Below, in pieces: positions 7,479 to 14,681 of a stretch of DNA of 27,044 nucleotides. The DNA lies in NCBI GenBank assembly GCA_036759185.1, contig DAIOVD010000041.1, forward strand, positions 1 through 27,044, read 5' to 3'. The notes beneath the pieces are model-generated. The model saw only the letters and a program-made list of their open reading frames with translations. It was not told the DNA's origin and made no database searches. The stretch is from CAMDMI01 sp036759185. Lineage in GTDB: Bacteria; Bacteroidota; Bacteroidia; Cytophagales; Flexibacteraceae. The position numbers and the translations under genes are program-made. Every line of letters begins with the position of its first letter. The first letter of the stretch is position 1.

Positions 7479-8816
7479 ATGAAGAAACTCTACGCCCAAC
7501 TTTTTATCCTTGTCCTGATCTGCCTTCCGGTTTGGAAAGCAGCAGCCCAAACCCATCCTCATTGCGCCAATCCGGATGTGTACAAAGGCACAAAGGCGGC
7601 CGGTTATTCGGCAGGCAGCAAGGTTTTCGAAGAATGGATTTCCAAAGTAGAACGCAAGGAAATAGCCAAGGCGGTACAGGACAACGACGAGATTTATACC
7701 ATTCCGGTTGTCGTTCACGTACTGCACAACGGAGAAGCGGAAGGTACCGGTCGCAATCTTTCCAATGCCAGGGTTCAGTCTCAGATTGATATTCTCAACA
7801 ATGATTACAGCCGGGCAGTGGGTACTCCAGGTTTCAACAGTCATGCTTCCGGAGCGGATACACGGATACGTTTTTGTCTGGCCACAGTCGATCCCAACGG
7901 TGCTTCCACCAATGGAATCGTTCGGGTGAATGCCAACCGGGAGGGATTTGATTTTCTCTCAGACAATACACTGCTGAAAGGACTTTCCATCTGGAACCCG
8001 GCCAAATACCTGAACGTCTGGACCNNNNNNNNNNGGACCTGCCAGCTCAACGGCAACCTGTATATCGGCTATGCTCAGTATCCGATTATTCCTTCTTTCT
8101 GGTCCGATTCGTTGCCGATGGTTCAACCCATTCCGGATGTGCAGCCGGATGGAGTGGTGATCGATTACCGGGTTTTTGGAGATGTGCCTCCTGGTCAAAG
8201 TGGCCCATTCCCATCCTACAACAAAGGACGGACAACTACCCACGAAATAGGTCATTATCTTGGATTGCTTCATATCTGGGGTGATGGTTCTGCCTGTACA
8301 GACAACGCCACCGATTATTGTGAAGATACTCCTCCTCAGTCAACGTACACTTCGGGTTGCCCGACAGGCACGCCAGGTAGCTGTACTCCCGGGGTTCCGA
8401 AAATGAAGGAGAACTATTTGGATTACACCAACGATGCGTGTATGAACATTTTTACGAAGGATCAGAAGAAACGGATGCGGATTGTACTCCGGAACTGCAT
8501 CCGGAGAAACACGCTGCTTCAAACGCCTACATCCTGCGGGATTGCCGATACGCAGCCGGTGCAGCCGGAGCCAGAAGCGAAACTGGGTATCCGTAATGAT
8601 ATTGAAAAACAACAGCTGATCCTTGTCGCACCTCCTGATCAGACAATCCTGAAGATTACGGTCTTCTCAATGTCGGGTCAGGAAATTCCGGTTTTTCCGG
8701 AAGCAGATGCGGTTCAATCGCTGATCAATCTTCAGCCGCTTGCAAGAGGTATTTACAACCTGCGGGTAGTTACCTCGAAAGGTCAGACTTATCTTGATCG
8801 CTTCGCCCGTTGGTAA
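7479..8816 (+). CDS. Secreted M43-family (pappalysin-like) zinc metalloprotease with T9SS tail
   Basis: The start at 7479 is chosen because MKKLYAQLFILVLICLPVWKAAA is a signal peptide; the in-frame ATG at 7437 would add 14 non-signal residues. The zinc site HEIGHYLGLLH is at 8241-8273 and fits HExxHxxGxxH of metzincins. Around it are the family's FGDVP- and CEDTP-like segments. The Met-turn region reads NYLDYTNDACMN, with Leu where M43 members usually have Met. The last 75 residues (KLGIRNDIEK to the FARW end) look like a T9SS type A sorting domain, so the enzyme is likely exported by the T9SS and acts on extracellular proteins. Ten Ns at 8025-8034 interrupt the gene in frame. Both flanks carry GGACC, and merging them restores NVWTCQLNGNLYIGYAQYP, the expected family sequence. 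The real protein would then be about 440 aa. Confidence 0.88.
   Translation: MKKLYAQLFILVLICLPVWKAAAQTHPHCANPDVYKGTKAAGYSAGSKVFEEWISKVERKEIAKAVQDNDEIYTIPVVVHVLHNGEAEGTGRNLSNARVQSQIDILNNDYSRAVGTPGFNSHASGADTRIRFCLATVDPNGASTNGIVRVNANREGFDFLSDNTLLKGLSIWNPAKYLNVWTXXXXTCQLNGNLYIGYAQYPIIPSFWSDSLPMVQPIPDVQPDGVVIDYRVFGDVPPGQSGPFPSYNKGRTTTHEIGHYLGLLHIWGDGSACTDNATDYCEDTPPQSTYTSGCPTGTPGSCTPGVPKMKENYLDYTNDACMNIFTKDQKKRMRIVLRNCIRRNTLLQTPTSCGIADTQPVQPEPEAKLGIRNDIEKQQLILVAPPDQTILKITVFSMSGQEIPVFPEADAVQSLINLQPLARGIYNLRVVTSKGQTYLDRFARW
8025..8034. other. Assembly gap (10 Ns), probably spurious
   Basis: A run of exactly ten Ns is flanked on the left by GGACC (8020-8024) and on the right by GGACC (8035-8039). 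Ten Ns plus one 5-base duplicate is 15 bases, so the frame is kept. Collapsing them gives a continuous M43 protease sequence, suggesting that two overlapping contigs were joined without merging. Confidence 0.75.
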
Positions 8817-8846
8817 AAAAGAATTTTTCTATCACCAGATTATAAA

Positions 8847-9743
8847 ATGAATATTTCAAATGTAGTGGTTGTCGGTGCAGGAGCCATGGGCAACGGAATT
8901 GCCCACGTATTTGCCGGCAAGCATTTTAATGTCACCATGGTTGACATCAACCAGCAGGCCATTGACAAAGGGCTGGCCACCATCGTGAAAAACATGGATC
9001 GTCAGGTTGCCAAAGGCAGCATTTCGGAAGACGACAAAACGAAAGCATTGTCATTTCTGAAAACCAGTACGGACCTTCAGGAAGCGGTAAAATCGGCTGA
9101 TCTTGTCGTAGAAGCAGCCACCGAAAACGAAGAGCTGAAAAAGAAAATCTTCCGCGATCTGGATGCCTGGTCTCCGGCCAACTGCATTCTGGCTACAAAC
9201 ACATCGTCTATTTCCATCACCCGAATGGCAGCGGTTACATCCCGTCCGGGAAAGGTGATCGGAATGCACTTCATGAATCCCGTTCCGGTGATGAAACTGG
9301 TGGAGATCATCGATGGATTCGGAACGGATAAAGAAGTGTCGGCTTTGATTACCGACCTCAGCAAAAAGCTGGACAAAATTCCACACACGGTTCAGGATTA
9401 TCCGGGCTTCATTGCCAACCGTATTCTGATGCCGATGATCAATGAGGCCATCTGTGCTCTTCATGAAGGAGTCGGTGGTGTGGAAGAAATCGACCAGATC
9501 ATGAAACTGGGAATGGCCCACCCGATGGGTCCGTTGCAACTGGCAGATTTCATCGGGCTCGATGTTTGCCTTTCCATTCTCAATGTGCTGCATTCCGGCT
9601 TCGGTAATCCGAAATACTTCCCGAGTCCACTCTTGCAAAACATGGTGGCTGCGGGGCATAAAGGCATCAAATCAGGTCAGGGCTTTTACGTCTACACACC
9701 TGGCAGCAAAGATCTGGTGGTGGCTCCGGCTTTCGCCAAATAG
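8847..9743 (+). CDS. 3-hydroxybutyryl-CoA dehydrogenase (3-hydroxyacyl-CoA dehydrogenase family), 298 aa
   Basis: This is a cytosolic NAD(P)-dependent oxidoreductase that interconverts 3-hydroxyacyl-CoA and 3-oxoacyl-CoA. The Rossmann loop GAGAMGNGIAHVFA begins near residue 11. VDIN follows at the end of the second strand, and LATNTSSISIT sits around residue 115. The catalytic His is His141 in IGMHFMNPVPVMKLVEII. The C-terminal helical domain carries DYPGFIANRILMPMINEA and GMAHPMGPLQLADFIGLD, the substrate- and dimer-forming segments. Length matches the short single-function (HBD/PaaH-like) enzymes and not fused FadB/FadJ. It starts 30 bases after the protease stop; no -7 box is visible between them. 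It may serve beta-oxidation or butyrate-type metabolism; no partner enzymes are in view. Confidence 0.93.
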   Translation: MNISNVVVVGAGAMGNGIAHVFAGKHFNVTMVDINQQAIDKGLATIVKNMDRQVAKGSISEDDKTKALSFLKTSTDLQEAVKSADLVVEAATENEELKKKIFRDLDAWSPANCILATNTSSISITRMAAVTSRPGKVIGMHFMNPVPVMKLVEIIDGFGTDKEVSALITDLSKKLDKIPHTVQDYPGFIANRILMPMINEAICALHEGVGGVEEIDQIMKLGMAHPMGPLQLADFIGLDVCLSILNVLHSGFGNPKYFPSPLLQNMVAAGHKGIKSGQGFYVYTPGSKDLVVAPAFAK

Positions 9744-9774
9744 GGTTTCAAAATTCGAATTCAACGTATAAACC

Positions 9775-9829
9775 AAACCGGCATCAGGTTCAGAACAATC
9801 TACCCTGCTGCCGGTTTTCTTATTTTTTA
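9775..9829 (+). terminator. Candidate terminator after the dehydrogenase
   Basis: AAACCGGCA (9775-9783) pairs with TGCCGGTTT (9809-9817) and is followed by TTCTTATTTTTTAT. The 25-base loop is long, so the structure is only moderately convincing. It sits between the dehydrogenase stop and the ATG at 9838. Confidence 0.5.
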
Positions 9830-9837
9830 TCATCCCA

Positions 9838-10608
9838 ATGTTCAGCTTCCTGGAAGAAATCCGCAGCCGGAATGAAATTCTGTTCTGGTTTGGAGCCGTT
9901 TGTTTCCTGTTTGTTCTGGCCTGTCTGTTTCTGATGTGGGCCACCGATATCAAAGTATTGGGCATCAATGCCTGGATCAAACCACTCAAGTTTTCTCTGT
10001 CCACCGTTTTTTACTGCGGTGCCATGGCCTGGTATATGCACTATCTTCCGTATCAGGGTTTTGTGAAGCCTTTTAGTTGGGCAGTTGTCTGGTTGCTGGG
10101 ATTTGAAATTGTCTACATCGCCATTCAGGCGGGTAGGGGAGAGCTTTCTCATTTCAACCTGAGCAATGGGTTTTACTCGGCCATGTACAGCATGATGGCA
10201 CTGGCGGCATCGCTTGTCACGATTGGAACGGCTTACATTGGTTACCAGTTCTTCACCCAGTCATTTCCGGAATTACCGGTTGCCTATCTCTGGAGCATCC
10301 GGCTGGGGATTCTCATTTTTGTGATTTTTTCTTTTGAAGGATTTGTGATGGGCTCAAAGCTCACTCACACCATTGGAGGTCCCGATGGAGGGTCCGGAAT
10401 CCCGTTTCTCAATTGGAGTACGAAATTTGGTGACCCTCGAATTGCTCATTTTGTGGGAATGCACGCTCTCCAGGTGCTTCCGATTCTGGGATTTTATGTG
10501 TTGCGATCGTTACCGTCCGTTTGGGCAGCGGCCTTGATTTATGGGGTGTTGTCGGTTCACCTTCTGCTTCAGGCTCTGGCAGGAAAACCATTTATTTCGG
10601 GTCAGTAA
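9838..10608 (+). CDS. Seven-helix integral membrane protein of unknown function, 256 aa
   Basis: The hydropathy pattern gives seven membrane segments at about 14-34, 52-71, 78-98, 113-139, 149-172, 202-222 and 228-248. A hydrophilic loop GGPDGGSGIPFLNWS (181-194) precedes the sixth helix, which contains HFVGMHALQ. The NWS, AHF and GMHALQ pieces look like conserved family motifs. The histidines in helix six could coordinate a cofactor, but that is inference. I do not recognise a named family with certainty and do not assign a function. It starts 94 bases after the dehydrogenase, behind a possible terminator, so it may be its own unit. Its 3' side is followed by a long gene-poor stretch. Confidence 0.8.
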   Translation: MFSFLEEIRSRNEILFWFGAVCFLFVLACLFLMWATDIKVLGINAWIKPLKFSLSTVFYCGAMAWYMHYLPYQGFVKPFSWAVVWLLGFEIVYIAIQAGRGELSHFNLSNGFYSAMYSMMALAASLVTIGTAYIGYQFFTQSFPELPVAYLWSIRLGILIFVIFSFEGFVMGSKLTHTIGGPDGGSGIPFLNWSTKFGDPRIAHFVGMHALQVLPILGFYVLRSLPSVWAAALIYGVLSVHLLLQALAGKPFISGQ

Positions 10609-10662
10609 ATCGTTGTCAAGCTCACCAACGGAGCTGTTGTCTGCGGTTGCTGGAGTGGATAC

Positions 10663-10691
10663 AAAAAAAAATCCCCGTCAGCGACGGGGAT
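10663..10691 (-). terminator. Strong rho-independent terminator, minus strand
   Basis: ATCCCCGTC (10671-10679) and GACGGGGAT (10683-10691) form a perfect GC-rich 9-bp stem with a 3-base loop. On the minus strand it runs into nine Ts (complement of 10663-10671). It thus ends leftward transcription. It may also stop the rightward transcript of the membrane protein, though the T-tract on that side is poor (CTTTCC). Confidence 0.8.
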
Positions 10692-10711
10692 CTTTCCATT
10701 ATTTCTAAACC

Positions 10712-10804
10712 CTATTTATTCTCTTTCGCGGACAAGCCGCTGATTTCGTTGTTCTCATTCAATCTCTGATAGGGCTCAGAATTCAAATTGGATCTTTCGA
10801 TCAC
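10712..10804 (-). CDS. Possible small protein, 30 aa (GTG start)
   Basis: The minus-strand frame from a GTG at 10804 to TAG at 10712-10714 gives a hydrophilic peptide containing SEPYQRLNENNEISGLSAK, with natural-looking composition. The stop is 20 bases before the strong terminator, as expected for a gene end. Against it: no ATG, no recognisable homology, and the frame opens only 40 bases further upstream, at a TGA. A second ORF of 21 codons (ATG, MNLPVFVIEMLNRDRKIQFE) overlaps it in another frame, so a frameshifted small gene or a non-coding RNA is equally possible. Confidence 0.2.
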   Translation of the reverse strand: MIERSNLNSEPYQRLNENNEISGLSAKENK

Positions 10805-11374
10805 GGTTAAGCATTTCAATGACGAAAACAGGTAGATTCATCTCAGGCCTGCAGACCCGCTTTTTGATGGTATCATGTTTCGTTTTTTAAGATCGCATCC
10901 GGGTTGCCCTCGGGTGAGTCTTTGTTTTTTTTCGTATTGAATTTCTTCAGTGCGAACAGTACAAAGGTGTGCGATTGGCCTCAATTTTTCGACTCCGAAA
11001 GTCCTGATTCCTTACTTGTACAGGAAGTTCCGGATTTGGGGAAGAAAAGAACATCTTCCAGGCTAAGAAAGGCTTGGAAATGAAGCGTTCTGAGATGAAA
11101 AACAGGGACTTATAACTGAGTTTTTTTCGAAATAAATGATTGGTATTCTCTGCTGTCTTGAGTGCCTTCTGAATCTGAAAACGAGATTTTATTGGATTTT
11201 GATCCGGCCTCTGGCGTCAGTAGGTACCGGCACCAATGAATGAACTTCCATGTGGATCAAATTGCTGGTCCCATTCCCAGTTTTTCCAGCTCAAAAAACC
11301 GGTTTCGTACGTGTTTTTTTTTCTCGGAATCCGCTGTCCACTGTTCGGGATCTCTTATCCTGAACGAAGATACC

Positions 11375-11506
11375 GAGGATTTGCAATCCTCCACAGTCAG
11401 CCTCCATTCTTCAGGCAGTTGGTTGGCAGATTGCAAATCCGCATCATGTGTTGTCCGGGATGCCCTTCGGAACATCCCGGACAGCGGCCTTCCGAACATC
11501 CCGGAC
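11375..11506. repeat. Palindromic repeat array
   Basis: GAGGATT-TGC-AATCCTC (11375-11391) is a perfect hairpin. Further right, GTCCGGGAT (11453-11461) pairs with ATCCCGGAC (11474-11482). The unit CGAACATCCCGGAC or CGGAACATCCCGGAC then occurs again, with ATCCCGGAC at 11498-11506. Near 11430 the text AGATTGCAAATCCGC is a degenerate unit of the GATTTGCAATC type. This looks like a cluster of dispersed intergenic palindromes, as often found in Bacteroidota, and not a CRISPR. Confidence 0.55.
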
Positions 11507-11537
11507 TGCGATAGGGATTTCAAAAGATAAACCGGTT

Positions 11538-13646
11538 TTAGAAATTGTACCGCAACTGAACCACCACATCGGTTTTGTGGTTGGCATTTATTTCCTCCAG
11601 AGCTGAACCAATCGTCTTCTGGTCTTTCTGGAAAGTGCGGGCAATCCGGAACCAGATGTCAATCTTACGGGTCGGACTGTACTGAATCAGACTATACACT
11701 CTTGTTCCCCGCCCATAAAGAGCCGGGATGGAAAAGGCATACAGCACATTTTTCTCGTATAAATACTGGCGTGTGTTGTAATCGTCGGTGTCGAACAGAC
11801 TGAACCGGTTGCTTATGCTCACTTTTCCAAGATCAATGTTGAGGTCCTGCGAAAGCGAAATGCCGGTTCTTGGCGACGATCCACGTTCCTGATGCCAGCG
11901 ACTTCCCTGCACCCTGGTCCGGAATGAAAGCCAGCTGTTGGCTTTGGCATCGGCCTGGATCACCCAGTTCTGACGATGAGTAGGAGAGAGGAAGTCAGTC
12001 TTTCCTGTGTTTCCGGAAAGGTTCCGAAGTTTGGTTTCGTCCCGGTACTGAACAAACATCGAAACAGTTTTGCTTGGGGAGTAAGTCAGTCTGCCCAGAT
12101 ACTCCTGCCCTCCGGATGGTCCGTCGGATTGAAAGCTCAGGTACGGAAACCGGAACCGGTCGTAGTACACTGCCGCCTGCCACTTAGGATGGAACCTGTA
12201 TTTCAGTCCCCAGTAGATTCCCTGTTCGTTTACGTTGCGGGTGGCTTCTCCAAATCCGTTGCTGTAAAAGGCATGGTAATCGCGGGAATAATCGCGAACC
12301 ACCATACTCACATCAATGCCCTTTCCCAGACTACCTACCAGACCGGCCACGGCGGCATGGCCACCACTTTTACTGGCAGCTGCTTCTCCGAAGAAGGAAA
12401 AGTTCTGGTAGTTGTACTGTCCGCTTACACTCAGATTCTGGTTCTGATTGCCGTTGAAGTCGAACTGATTGTAAATACTGGGCCTACGGATGATGGGGAA
12501 CTCATATTTCACCGTGGTACCAAGAACGCCAACCTCATACCGGCCTGTTGGTTCTTTGTATACAGCGGCCACCGTTAACATGGTTTCCTTGTTGCTGTGT
12601 TTGCTGGCCAGTTCGGTTTCGGTCCGGTGAAAGCCGGTTATGTTGATCGAAGACGCAAAATCTTCAGACACATCGGTATCGAGTGTGTCGGTGGACGACT
12701 GAATATTGCCATCCACAAATTTCTGACTGCCCAGAACGGTAATCTCAATGTTTTTCAATGCCATGGTCGCACCGGCACCCCGAAAAAACATGCCTTCCAG
12801 CACCGAAGTATACGGACGGAGCCCAAGACTCGATCTTCGGACCGTATTCACTGGCTCGGCTCCTTTTCCAACTGCAAATCCGGCCGAATACACCAGCCCC
12901 TGACCAAACATAAACTGATAATCGCCAAACACGATTTTCCTGAAAATACCGCGGTTTTCAAGCAACAGGTGGGCCGACCAGAAATCCATGCCGTACACTT
13001 TTTTGGATGGACTCCACATCACCTGCTCGCCAGGGTCTTTTTCGGTGGTGAAGCCCAGACTGAAGTCTTTTGGGTGGCTGATCCGGTACCGGGCAAAGAG
13101 TTTGTTTTTATCTCCCAGGTAGCGTTTCGGCAATTCCCCATTCGGATCGGGCAAGGCATCGGTGTATCCCTTTTGTTGTTCCAGTGTGCGGGTTGTCCGC
13201 AGAATCAGACTATTGTTCGAGGCTTCCCGGATTCGGGTAAGGAGGCCTTTGTTGTCCTGGTTCTGCGGCACTTCATTCACCACGGCAAAGGGCAGCAGAG
13301 CATAAATGGTTTGAAGGTCAAAAGACGGTACACTTTGCAGTTCGTAAATAGAAAGCAGCCGTCCGGTTTTCTGACGGTGCAGCAACAATTGCTGGACCTG
13401 TTGTTCACTTAATATATAGGTATTGCGGAGTTCTTCCGGTGAGGCGTTGTTGAGGTCAATTGGATTGGAATAGAGAAGAAGCATCTGTTCATACAGATCT
13501 TCATAGTTGGCATCCGAACTCTGGAGGTTGAACAGCTTTTCAATGAAGTCTTCCACCTGGATTTCCGGACGAGGATAGGTCTGCGCTATTGCCTTTCCAA
13601 CGAAAGCAAGAACCAGCAGAAGAAACAGAAGAGATCGCTTCATCAT
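11538..13646 (-). CDS. Outer-membrane barrel protein with N-terminal helix-hairpin-helix domain, 702 aa
   Basis: The signal peptide occupies residues 1-21 (MMKRSLLFLLLVLAFVGKAI). Residues about 62-122 form a ComEA-like helix-hairpin-helix region: NPIDLNNASPEELR, then LLLHRQKTGRLLSIYELQSV, then a second hairpin ending in ALLPF. From about residue 180 to the end the sequence alternates polar and hydrophobic residues with many aromatic ends and finishes in VVQLRYNF, as in outer-membrane beta-barrels. HhH modules normally bind DNA or mediate protein contacts; in an envelope protein the role is unclear, and DNA capture is only a hypothesis. The gene overlaps the stop of the upstream PorV-like gene by 4 bases (ATGA), so the two are translationally coupled. 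The family is known in Bacteroidota as HhH domain-containing proteins without assigned function. Confidence 0.85.
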   Translation of the reverse strand: MMKRSLLFLLLVLAFVGKAIAQTYPRPEIQVEDFIEKLFNLQSSDANYEDLYEQMLLLYSNPIDLNNASPEELRNTYILSEQQVQQLLLHRQKTGRLLSIYELQSVPSFDLQTIYALLPFAVVNEVPQNQDNKGLLTRIREASNNSLILRTTRTLEQQKGYTDALPDPNGELPKRYLGDKNKLFARYRISHPKDFSLGFTTEKDPGEQVMWSPSKKVYGMDFWSAHLLLENRGIFRKIVFGDYQFMFGQGLVYSAGFAVGKGAEPVNTVRRSSLGLRPYTSVLEGMFFRGAGATMALKNIEITVLGSQKFVDGNIQSSTDTLDTDVSEDFASSINITGFHRTETELASKHSNKETMLTVAAVYKEPTGRYEVGVLGTTVKYEFPIIRRPSIYNQFDFNGNQNQNLSVSGQYNYQNFSFFGEAAASKSGGHAAVAGLVGSLGKGIDVSMVVRDYSRDYHAFYSNGFGEATRNVNEQGIYWGLKYRFHPKWQAAVYYDRFRFPYLSFQSDGPSGGQEYLGRLTYSPSKTVSMFVQYRDETKLRNLSGNTGKTDFLSPTHRQNWVIQADAKANSWLSFRTRVQGSRWHQERGSSPRTGISLSQDLNIDLGKVSISNRFSLFDTDDYNTRQYLYEKNVLYAFSIPALYGRGTRVYSLIQYSPTRKIDIWFRIARTFQKDQKTIGSALEEINANHKTDVVVQLRYNF

Positions 13647-14515
13647 TTTTCAGGATCGGCTGTTTTTACGGCTCCGGTGGAGGCAGTTTTTTCTTTGCCA
13701 AGAATCATCTGCAAACCGATTCCATTGCTCCATCCCAGTTGGGGGTGGTTGGAAATACTGTAATCCAGTTGCAAATCCCGCCATTTGAAGGCAATTCCTC
13801 CGGTGGCCAGTTGGATCTCGGTGGTGAATCCGGTGCGAATCCAAAGGTTTGTCCGGATTTCGTATTCGATACCCGCTTTCACAAGGGCTTTCTGGTCAAG
13901 GTCCTTTTGCACTTCCGCCAGAAGCAACACTGATTTTACCGGCGTAAAAGAGACACCTGCTTTGGCGATGGTGGGCAGTTTTTCGTTCTGGAAATCGGAT
14001 GCTTTGGTTTGGGTGATGTTGGAAATGGAAGCGGCAAAACTCACTTTGGGCGTCAGTTTTGCATGGCCACCAAAATTGAGGAGGAAATGATTCCGGGCCG
14101 GGAATTCGCTGGCCTGGACCTGGTACCATTGTCCCTGAATTCCAATGGACGCAATGCCAAATGCTTTTGCCCAGCCAATCTGGGCACGGGTTTGGTTGAA
14201 CAGATCGGATCCGAACCGGGAGGCGCCAAATCCAAAGGCACCAAATTTTCCGGGTGTGGTGGCAGCGGTTACAGCGATCTGGTTAAATGCGGATGAGTTG
14301 TAGCGGTTTTCAAACGAAGCGGCCACTCCGCCTCTGTTTAGCCATCCCAGACTTCCGATGTTGTTATGGGCAGCCCATACATCGGTAAACAGGGTGGTAA
14401 TCTGGCCGGTTCCCATGGATCTGGGACCAAATGAGAAGCCATCGTTTCCTGCCATCATCCGGAAACTGTTTCCGAAAAAGGATAACACAAGGAGGAGCCG
14501 GAAGGTTGATTTCAT
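13643..14515 (-). CDS. PorV/FadL-like outer-membrane barrel protein, 290 aa
   Basis: MKSTFRLLLVLSFFGNSFRMMA is a signal peptide; an ATG two codons earlier (14521) is an equal alternative. The mature N-terminus reads FSFGPRSMGTGQITTLFTDVWAAHNNIGSL. This is the pattern of the PorV/PorQ and FadL-type barrels, with a glycine-rich start, then AHNN or WNPA, then GL. The rest is an amphipathic beta-strand sequence. It lacks a longer C-terminal extension and ends with a charged tail (EKTASTGAVKTADPEK), unlike porV2. It may form or assist an outer-membrane complex with the HhH barrel encoded immediately downstream with a 4-base overlap. It is divergent from porV2, which encodes a distant relative, so two barrels of the same fold lie back to back. 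Confidence 0.75.
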   Translation of the reverse strand: MKSTFRLLLVLSFFGNSFRMMAGNDGFSFGPRSMGTGQITTLFTDVWAAHNNIGSLGWLNRGGVAASFENRYNSSAFNQIAVTAATTPGKFGAFGFGASRFGSDLFNQTRAQIGWAKAFGIASIGIQGQWYQVQASEFPARNHFLLNFGGHAKLTPKVSFAASISNITQTKASDFQNEKLPTIAKAGVSFTPVKSVLLLAEVQKDLDQKALVKAGIEYEIRTNLWIRTGFTTEIQLATGGIAFKWRDLQLDYSISNHPQLGWSNGIGLQMILGKEKTASTGAVKTADPEK

Positions 14516-14539
14516 GTGCATAGGATAGTCAGTTCCATT

Positions 14540-14569
14540 CAAATAATACCGGTGGCAATTTGAAATCAA
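14540..14569 (-). promoter_or_regulatory. Candidate promoter for the PorV-like/HhH operon
   Basis: On the minus strand TTG (14569-14567) lies 18 bases ahead of TATTATTTG (14548-14540). That is the Bacteroidota -33/-7 pattern with one extra base inside the -7 element. It lies 24 bases upstream of the ATG at 14515. Confidence 0.3.
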
Positions 14570-14681
14570 ATTTTTTGCGCTGCAACGATTTGACCGAAAA
14601 GATTACATCTTTCTAACTTATAGAATTTTACCACGATGTAAATTGGATTTCTGGCCTATGTTCGCAACAGAATACCCTATA

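Larger units (their letters stand above)
10609..11537. other. 929-base gene-poor region
   Basis: No convincing long gene is present. The left end has a strong minus-strand terminator (10671-10691) with a short minus-strand ORF ahead of it (10712-10804). The centre (10990-11230) shows nothing I can name. The right end (11375-11506) holds palindromic repeats. Open frames of about 90 codons at 11236-11530 on both strands lie on these repeats and look spurious. Confidence 0.65.

Noticed and set aside
9051..9659. 202-codon minus-strand open frame opposite the dehydrogenase
   Set aside because: The plus strand has all catalytic motifs of the dehydrogenase; the antisense frame has none.
10663..10990. 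tmRNA, RNase P RNA or 6S RNA
   Set aside because: The expected signature sequences (tmRNA acceptor end, RNase P conserved cores) were not seen; only a terminator and short frames can be supported.
11375..11506. Possible CRISPR array
   Set aside because: The units are palindromes of unequal length and spacing, with no regular repeat-spacer structure and no cas genes nearby.
11236..11530. Pair of roughly 90-codon frames on both strands upstream of the HhH barrel gene's 3' end
   Set aside because: They run through the palindromic repeat array and resemble spurious repeat-derived frames; no start signal or domain.
11976..12578. 200-codon plus-strand open frame antisense to the HhH barrel gene
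   Set aside because: No signal, domain or natural start context; the opposite strand has a clear barrel sequence.
12597..13412. 271-codon plus-strand open frame antisense to the HhH barrel gene
   Set aside because: It lies wholly inside a well-supported minus-strand gene, shows no domain, and has low-complexity antisense-like composition. It is a shadow frame.
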